From Coriobacteriia bacterium (lineage in GTDB: Bacteria > Actinomycetota > Coriobacteriia > Anaerosomatales > PALSA-660): a DNA stretch of 12,713 bases. This document shows, piece by piece, positions 1-9,200 of the stretch (positions are counted from its first letter, which is position 1; each line of letters starts with the position of its first letter). The notes under the pieces are model-generated. The model was not told the origin of the DNA and searched no databases. It saw nothing but the letters and a program-made list of their open reading frames with translations. Location: contig PKWR01000007.1 in the NCBI GenBank assembly GCA_003133285.1, forward strand, positions 1 through 12,713. The letters are read 5' to 3'. The position numbers were made by a program, and so were the translations under genes.

Positions 1-261
1 GCCGGTGGTGTGGGGACTTCGCTCACCCCGGGAATCGGCGGAATCGGGCTCAGCTCGTCCATATCGGGGTCAGCCGTCACGTATGGCGGCGGCGGCGGCG
101 GCTCGTGCTGGTCGATAGGCGCTGCCGGCGGTCTCGGGGGCGGCGGCAGGGGTGGCGACCCGGGAGGCTCCGCGGGCGCTGCGAACACCGGTGGCGGTGG
201 CGGCGCGAGCCCCGCCGGCTCGGGCGGCTCGGGGATCGTCATCATCAGCTTCCCGACGCCC
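1..261 (+). other. Glycine-rich domain 1 (C-terminal part, cut by window edge)
   Basis: Residues 1-87 of the giant protein show the typical end of a bacterial glycine-rich domain of the PF21722 (Gly_rich_2) type: a serine-rich ISGSAVTYGGGGGG stretch, further Gly runs, AANTGGGGGA, and the closing strand GGSGIVIISF. The assignment is from memory of the family pattern. The first half, usually beginning with a FTVPAGVT-like strand, must lie left of base 1. The domain runs straight into the second half of an Ig-like repeat at about base 262. Confidence 0.75.
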
Positions 262-3200
262 ACAGGCGTGGCGCTCGAGGGCACCTCGGTCGTCGTGCCG
301 GGGCCGCTCAGCGGGAATCCCGTCTCGCACACCATCAGCTACTGGTCCCAGGACAACGTGGGCAACGTCGAGACGTCGAAGACCGTCAGTTTCACCATCA
401 GCGCCGACGACAAGACGCCCCCGCAGACCACGTGCAACGCCTCGGCGATCTACAACGCGACCTCGACGATCACGCTCACCGCGACCGACGCGGGCTCCGG
501 CGTGGACTACACGAAGTACCGGCTGACCAAAGACGGGGCACCGGGCATCCTCACCACCGGGACCGTGCTCTCCAGCGGAGGCCAGGGCTCGTACGTGCTC
601 GAGTTCTGGTCCATCGACAAGATGGGCAACCGGGAGAGCACGCAGACGGTGAAGTACGTCGTCGACCAGACAGCGCCGAACACGTCGTCCGATGCCGCTC
701 CGACCATCGTCGTCACGCCCGTCGTGGTCCAGGCGGACCCGGCTGCGTCCAGCTCCAAGACGTTCGGCGATTCGGGGACCTATGCCTTCACCGTGCCGGC
801 CGGCGTGACGAACCTGACCGTCGATCTCGCCGGTGCGGCGGGTGGCGAGGGCGAGGACGGCGGCGGTTCGGGCGGCGACAGCGTTCATGTGAACATCCCG
901 GTGACACCCGGTTGGGTGCTCACTCTCGACAACGGGTCCATGGGAGCAGGGCTGGATGATGGGAACGGGGGCTGGGGCTACCACAGCGGTGGTGACTCCG
1001 GAACCTCGCATGCGGGCGGCGGCGGCGGCTCCTCGGCGATCCTTCACGGCACCACCGTCCTGGCCGAGGCTGCTGGCGGCAACGGCGGCACGGGCTGGAG
1101 CGGCACTCGCTGGGGTGCCGGCGGCGGTTCCAGTTCGTCCTCGGTCGGTGTCGCCACCGTGGCAGCGGGCGCGAACGGCGGCGACGGCAGGACCCAGATC
1201 AGCTGGCTCAGCTCACAGACGTTCGGCTTCACCGGCGCCAACCAGACGTTCACGGTTCCCGCCGGTGTGACGGCCGTGACCGTGGACCTGTACGGCGCTC
1301 AGGGCGGCGACGGATACCAGGGCTACGTCGGCGGCGCCGGTGGCTACGTTCACGCGACGATACCCGTCACGGCGGGCCAGACGCTCACCGTGCGGGTCGG
1401 AGGAACCGGCGGCGACGGTCCGGGTGGGTGGCCGAACGGTGGTTATGCCGGCCATGCGGGCGGCGGCGGAGGTTCGACATCGATCCTCGCCGGCAGCTCG
1501 GTGTGGGTCGAGGCTGGCGCAGGCGGCGGCGGCTCGTGCGATGACGGTGACGGCTACCCCGGCGGCTACCAGGGCTCGCTGCCCGGAGGCAACAGCTGGG
1601 GCGGGAACGGGGACGGCTCGGGCGGTGGCGGCGGCTGGAACGGCGGCGCCGGCATGATCTCTTCCCACGGTGCCGATCCCGGCGACGGCGGTTCGAGCTA
1701 CATCGCCGTCGGCAGCGGCTCTCTCGAGGAGGGAGTCAACGGAGGAGGCAACGGCTCCGCGAAGATCAGCTGGACTGCAGGTGCCGCTCAGACCACGCTC
1801 CAGGGAGGATGGACGACCATCCACCTCACGGCGGCGGACACCCATCTCGGTACGTCCGGAGTCCGGAACACCTACTGGACCCTCGACGGCGGTGCCCAGA
1901 CCACGGGCAACACGATCGCGGTCCAGGGACCGGCGTCCGGATCGGCGGTCCACCACATCCGCTTCTGGTCGGATGACAATGCGCTCAACGCGGAGACTCC
2001 CGCGAAGGAGGCCACCTTCACCCTGAAGGCCGAGTCCGCTCCGATGGTCTGGAGCGGCGAGACCCCGACACCCCTGTCGACGGTGAACGTGCGCAACCCC
2101 GTCGTCTCGGTGACCGGTGCGGGTGATGAGGCCATCGTTGCCGCCTCCGCGACGCTCGACGGGGTCGCGATGACGCCGCCCAACCTTACGCTCACCGACA
2201 TGGCCGGCAGCACGAAGCGGATGGCCCAGTTCTCGACGAGCAGACTCTCCGACGGTGTGCATACCGTCGCGTTCACGTTCACCGTCGCAGGCGGGCGGGA
2301 GGCCGTTCACGTCCCGTGGACGTTCACGGTCGCCGGTCCGGACATCGTGCCGCCGGTCACCACCTCGGACGCGAAGACGTCCTACGTCGGAACCGCCACG
2401 GTCACGCTTGCCGCCACCGACGCCTCTCCGGGCGTCAAGGCCACCTACTACAAGCTGGACGGCGCACAGTCGACCGGCACGGTCATCACGGTTGTGCCGC
2501 CGGTGTGGGGCGCGGCGGTGCTTCACACCATCAACTACTGGTCCGTGGACGGTTTCGACAACGTCGAGGCGACCCATACCGCGACGTTCACGGTCGCGCC
2601 GGCTGTCGACACCACGCCTCCGACGACGTGGACGGACCTGCAGCCGGTCTACGAAGGCCCTGCGGTCATCAGGCTCTGGGCACAGGACAACCCCGGCGGG
2701 TGGGGGGTCGCGAACACCTACTACCGGCTCGACGGGGGCGCCACGACCGCGTTCTCGATCGCCGCTCCGATCAACGTGAATCCGCCGTCGAGCGCATCCG
2801 CGACGCACACGCTCGAGTACTGGTCGGTCGACCGTGCCGGTATCTCGGAGGCGCACACGATCGCGTCGTTCAGGATCAACTCGCTCGCGGACTTCACGCC
2901 GCCCATCACGACCATCGACTACCAGACCTACTACACGAACACATCCTCGACGATCAAGTTGACGGCGACTGACAACAAGTACGGCTCGGGCGTCGACTAC
3001 ACCATGTACCGCCAGACCAAGAACAACGGAACGCCCGGGGTCCTGACGTCAGGCACGGTGATCCCGACCGGCGGCGAGGGGAAGTACCGCCTCGACTTCT
3101 GGTCGATCGACAAGGCCCACAACCAGGAAGCCACGAAGTCGGTCGACTACTGGGTCGATCTGACCCCGCCGGTCAGCTCCGCTGCCGCCTCGTCGACGTA

Positions 3201-6200
3201 CACCGGCCCCGCCTCGGTCACCATCACCGCCACCGACGGCGACTACGGGTCCGGCGTCTACTACACGCAGTACCTGCTCGACGACACCCTCCCATGGGTA
3301 ACGGGCAACACGGTCTACGTCGCGGACCCGATCACGGGCTCACAGACGCATCACATCGACTATCGGTCTCGCGACTGGGCCGGGAATTGGGAGACCGCCA
3401 AGACGGTGACCTTCACCGTCAACGCGATGCCCGCCAACGTGCAGTTCAGCGAGTGGACGCCGGCGAAGCTGCTGGTGTACGGCGCTCGGAACCCCGTGGT
3501 GTCCGTGCGTGGCAAGGCGGCGACGAACATCATCGCCGTCACTGCGACGCTTGACGGGACCGCCTACACTCCGACCCGCTACTACAACGGCGGCGGCCAG
3601 ACCGACTGCACCGCCCTCTTCAACACCTCGAACCTGAGCGATACGACACATACGGTGTCGTTCACCTACACCATCGCCAGCGGCGCCAAGGTCTCGGAGA
3701 CGTGGAGCTTCTCGATCCTCGGACCGGACAACGTCCCGCCGGTGACCGGCCATGACGTCCAGCCGGCCTACGAGGGCACGGCCACGATCCATCTCACCCC
3801 GGTCGACTATTTCCCTGCCGGAGTCCCGTCGGGGGTCAAGGCCACCTACTACCAGCTGGACGGCGATATCCAGAGGTCCGGGACCCTGATCACCGTGGCG
3901 CCGCCCGTTTCCGGGACTGCTGCGCGGTCGATCACGTTCTGGTCGGTCGACAATCTGAACAACACCGAGAGCCGCACGACGGTGCCCTTCAACATCAGCG
4001 CATCCCGGGACACCACGCCGCCGACCACGACCAGCAATGTCGCATCCCCCTACACGGGCACGGCGAACATAACTCTGACGGCGAGCGACAACCCCGGTGG
4101 GTGGGGCCTGAACTACACGGACTACCGCGTGTCGATGCTCTCGCCGACTCCGTCGGCAGGAACGACGCAGACGACCAAGACCGCGACCACGGTCATCCCG
4201 ACCATCGCCGGTCCCAAGACCGGTTCGGCGACCTACCGGCTGTACTTCCGCTCGGTGGACCTTGCGGGCAATCCGGAGGCGACCAAGTGGGTGGACTTCA
4301 CGGTCAACGCCGCGACCGATATCACGCCGCCTGTCACAGGCATCTCGGCTTCGCCGCGCTATAGCGGACCGGGCTACATCTACCTGTATCCCAGCGATGC
4401 GGGCCAGGGCGTGCAGTACACGCACTACATCCTCACGGGAGGGACGAGCGACGGCGTCGAGACCTCCGGCACGACGGTCAAGACGGGGTCGCAGGGCTCC
4501 TACACGCTGAAGTACTGGTCCAAGGACTGGGCGGGCAACCAGGAGGCCACGAACACGTACACATACGTCGTCGACCAAACTCCGCCGACGACGACCTCCA
4601 CCGTGCTCGCGACGTACACGGTCTCCGCGACGATCCTGCTGACCGCCAAGGACGACCACGTCGGCGCATCCGGCGTCTCCTACACCAGTTACAGCATCGA
4701 CAATGGCGCGACCCGGACGAACATGAACTACGGCATCGACCCGTACGTGTCGTCGGTCACGGTCCCGCGCTGGTACACGTCCGGAGCACCGGAAGTGCAC
4801 CAGGTGAAGTTCTGGTCCACCGACAAGGTGGGGTGGTCGGAAGCCGCGAAGACGGTGACCTTCACCATCAACGCTACCACGGACAGCACGCCGCCGAACA
4901 CCACGACGGACAGGAAGCCGTTCTACGGGGCACCCTCGATCATCACCCTCACCGCGGCCGACAGCGGCTGGGGCGTGGCGTACACGAACTACCGTCTCGA
5001 CAGCGGACCGACCATGATCGGCACACTGGCGGGCAGCGGCGGGTCCGGCTCCCATACCCTCTACTACTGGTCGACCGACAACGCCGGAAACGTCGAGACG
5101 ACGAAGTCCACCACGTTCACCATCGATACGGTGGCTCCGGTGACGAGCATCGTCGCAACCGCGACGACGTACTCGGGGTCCGCATCGATCTCGCTCGTCG
5201 CAACCGATCCTGCGCCCGGATCGGGTGTGGCCTCCACGAACTACCGGGTGGACGACGGCACGCAGTACACGGGAACCTCCATCTACGTTCCGGGACCGGT
5301 CTCGGGGACGGCGACCCACCACATCGACTTCTGGTCGGTCGATGCCGTCAACAACTCGGAGGCCTACAGGACGGCCACGTTCACGGTGACCGCGGTCGCG
5401 GACATCACACCCCCCGCGCTCACGGACGACCATGCGGTCACGTATGCGAAGCCGGGTACGATCAACCTGACGGCGACCGATGCCGGCTGGGGCGTGGCCA
5501 GCATCAAGTACCAGCTCGACGGGGGCAGCATCGTCTCGGGGTACACCGCGCCGGCGGCCGGTGTCCGGAGTGCCAGCTGCTCGCTGGCCACCGGCGGCGG
5601 CACACCTGCTCCGCACACCCTCAAGTACTGGGCTGCGGACCAGAACGGCAACACGACCACGACCACGATCACGTACACGGTGACGCGGGACACGACGCCT
5701 CCCACCACCAGCTCGAACAGGCAGCCGCTGTACACCACCGGTCCCGCCGCGATCTCGCTGACCGCGGTCGACACCGGATGGGGCGTTCAGTACACGCACT
5801 ACCGGCTCAACGGTGGAGCGGAGACCTCCGGGACCTACATCGTCGTCCCCGATCCACTCACGGGCTCGACGGACTCCACGTTGACCTTCTGGTCCCGTGA
5901 CTGGGCGGACAACGCCGAGGCCGCTCAGACGGTGACGTTCACGGTGAGGGCCGTCCCGGCGACCATGGTCTTCTCGGGCATCACCCCCGCGGACGGATCG
6001 AACATCGGAACGACCACGGCCTCCATCTCGATCTCCGCGAGTTCGAACCAGGCGATCGTCAGCGCCGTGATGAAGATCGATGGCTCTGTCCGCGCCCTGT
6101 CGTCCTTCACTCACAGTGGAGTGGGCGCCACGGCGATGGCGAACGTGACGGGGATCGCGTCCGGGCTGCGCACCGTCGAAGTCACATTCACCGGTGCCGA

Positions 6201-9200
6201 CGGACGGCAGAACACGAAGGCATGGACCTTCACGTGCACACCGCGCACCGACTTCATCGCCCCGATCACCGTTTCGGACGTCAAGGCGTCGTACTTCGGA
6301 ACGGCGACCATCACCCTGACTCCGGGAGACGAGGCCGGTGGCTCCGGCGTGGACTACATCAGGTACAAGGTCGACAGCGGCGCCTGGACCACCGGCACGC
6401 TTCCGGTCACGACCATCGTCACCACCCCGCCGTCGTCGGGCGCTCCGGTCAGCCACACGATCTCCTACTGGTCGGCAGACAAGGCGACCAACGCCGAGGG
6501 CATGAATACCAAGACATACACCGTGGCCCCGGTGGACCTGACCGCGCCGGTGACGGGTTCCACCGCGAAGCGGTACTACAACGCGCCGGGGACGATCCTG
6601 CTCCTACCGAGCGACGTCAACGGTTCCGGGGTCGCGGCCACGTACTACATGTTGGACAACGACACGACCGGGACGATCGGCACCATGCTCGGCTCAGGCG
6701 GAACCGGGTCGCATCGACTCACGTACTGGTCGATCGACAACGCGGGCAACGTCGAGAAGCCGAATGTCTTCGACTACATCGTCGACGTGGATGCGCCGCT
6801 GACCTCGAGCGACGCGGCCTCCGAGTACAGCGGCACGGCGACGATCAAGCTCAACGCCCAGGATGTGGGCGGCTCCGGGATCAAGGACACCTTCTACCGT
6901 CTCGACTACGGCGTCGATGGCGGTGCGCCGATCTCAGGTACCGTCATAGACGTCGCGCCTCCGGTCTCCGGATCCGTCGTGCACACGATCTACTACTGGT
7001 CCGTGGACAACGCCGGCAACGTCGAGGCGGAGCATGCCGCCACGTTCAACGTGAAGGCGGCCCCTGACAAGACTCCTCCGATCACCAGCATCGACTTCCG
7101 GAAGACATACGCCGTACCGGGCCTGATCACACTGAGCGCGGTCGACTATCCCATCCAGGGTGGGTGGGGCGTCGCCTCGACGCACTACATCCTCGACTCG
7201 AACGCGGAGCAGCTCGGGCTGATCCTCAACACCGGAGGAATGGGTACCCACACGCTCCGGTACTGGTCCGTGGACAAGGGCGACAACTACGAGTCCGTGG
7301 AGACCACGACCTACGTGGTCACGGCCGAGGACAACCAGCCTCCGCGCACGACCGCCAGCGTTTCGGAGAACCAGCAGTACATCGGATCAGCGGCGATATC
7401 GTTGACCGCCACCGACAACAGCGGGTTCGCGTCCGTCACGTACCACCGACTGGACGCCGGAGATCCCGTGGTCGGCACCTCAGTGACCGTTCCGGGGCCG
7501 GCGTCCGGTACGCAGGCGCACACCCTTACGTTCTGGTCGGTCGACATCAACGGTAAGGTCGAGGACAACACGGCCGCTTCCAACACCGTTCACTTCACCG
7601 TCAAGACGTTGTACACGCCCATGATCTTCAGCGGCATGCTGCCCGCGCCGGGGTCGACGATCGCGATGCGAAACCCGTCCATCACGCTCACCGCGACGGG
7701 ACAGAACCCGATGGCAGGTGCCACCCTGACCCTCGATGGGGTCGCCCGCACGCCGCAAGTCGCCCTCAACGGCACCTCGGCGACGTTGACCTACCAAGCG
7801 AACTACCTGGCAAGCGACTCTCAGCACACGGTGTCCGCGAGCTTCAGTGACACGTCGGGTGGAGTGGAGACGACGTCCTGGTCCTTCCGCGTCGTCGCGC
7901 CGGCGGACGTCACCGTGCCGGTGAGCTCATCCGACACGACCTCGTTCTACAAAGCACCCGCAACCATCAAGATCTTCAGCGGGGACGAGGCCGGCGGCTC
8001 GGGAGTCGACCAGGTGTATTACATTCTCGATAACGGCTCGCCGATCGCCGGCGTGACGCCGACCACGTCGATCAGCGTGGCGACCGCTGGGCCACACTCA
8101 CTCGAGTACTGGGCGATCGACGCCGCGGGCAACAGAGAGCTTCCGCACCACCTGGTCGGCTTCAACGTCGACATGACAGCGCCGCAGACCACTTCCGACG
8201 CGATCCTCGCCTACTCCGGCACGGCCGTGATCAACCTGACCGTGAACGACTTCGCCGCAGGATCCGGCATAGCGGGCACCCACTACACCGTGGACCGCGG
8301 GTTCGAGCAGTCGGGCACGGTCATCACCGTCCCCGCACCCTCGACGGGCAACCAGTGGCACGAGATCTCGTTCTGGTCGTTCGACCGGGCGGGCAACGTC
8401 GAGACCAGTCAGACCATCAGCCTCAACGTGTGGTTCGACCCGGCGGCCCCCGCGTTCACGAGCATGGCTCCGGCAGCGCTTTCCGTGGATGACGTCACTC
8501 CTCCGACGACCGTGTCGGACGCGCTCGCCACCTACTCCGGGACGGGCGAGATCCGTCTTGCCGCTACGGACGACGCCGGCGGCGTTGGTGTGGCGCACAC
8601 CTACTACCGGTGGGACGGCGGTCCGCAGACGGAAAGCACGATCATCGGGGTCTCGGGTGTCGGGATCCACCAGGTCGCGTTCTGGTCGGTCGACGCCGCC
8701 GGCAATGCGGAGACGCCCGTGACCGTGACCTTCCAGGTCACCGAGCCGGACATCACTGCACCGGTGACCACGTCTGACGCCGTGACCTCCTACGCGGGGA
8801 CCGCGACGGTGACGTTCACCGCCGTCGACGGTGCGGGCGGCGTTGGTGTCCGCGGCACCTACTACCGTCTGGACTCGGGTCCTGCGCAGCAGGGGGCGGC
8901 CGTCCAGATCGCTCCTCCGGTTAGCGGATCGGCGCAGCACACCGTGACGTTCTGGTCCGTCGACAACGTCGGCAACACCGAGCCGGAGAAGTCCGTGACG
9001 TTCGCGGTGCTTCCGGCACCCGATACGGTGGCTCCCACGACGGCGTCCGATGCCATGGCTTCGTACGCGGGCACCGCCACCATCACGCTGTCGCCGACGG
9101 ATGACCTCGGTGGCTCCGGTGTCGCGTGTACGTACTTCAGGGTCGACTACGGTCCGCAACAGGCCGGGACCGCGATCGTCGTGCCTGCCCCGCTCGAGGG

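Larger units (their letters stand above)
409..2889 (+). repeat. Super-repeat block 1: R1, R2 (interrupted), B1, R3, R4
   Basis: Modules: R1 409-663 (short loop), R2 664-2025 (long loop, split by two glycine-rich domains), B1 2026-2340, R3 2341-2607, R4 2608-2889. Each R module starts with Asp and a TPP/TAP/VPP opening. Markers shared with block 2, in the same order, are GVDYT-x-YR-x-TK with FWSIDK in R1, GVKATYY-x-LDG in R3, and DNPGGWG in R4. Without the glycine-rich insert the block would be close to the length of block 2. Confidence 0.8.

Noticed and set aside
1213..2856. 547-codon minus-strand frame
   Set aside because: Arg-rich shadow of the glycine-rich and Ig-like coding region, with no motif of its own.
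3340..6456. 1038-codon open frame on the minus strand
   Set aside because: It lies wholly opposite the repeat-coding frame. Its translation is Arg/Gly/Asp-rich and without recognisable domains, as expected from the antisense of GC-rich coding DNA.
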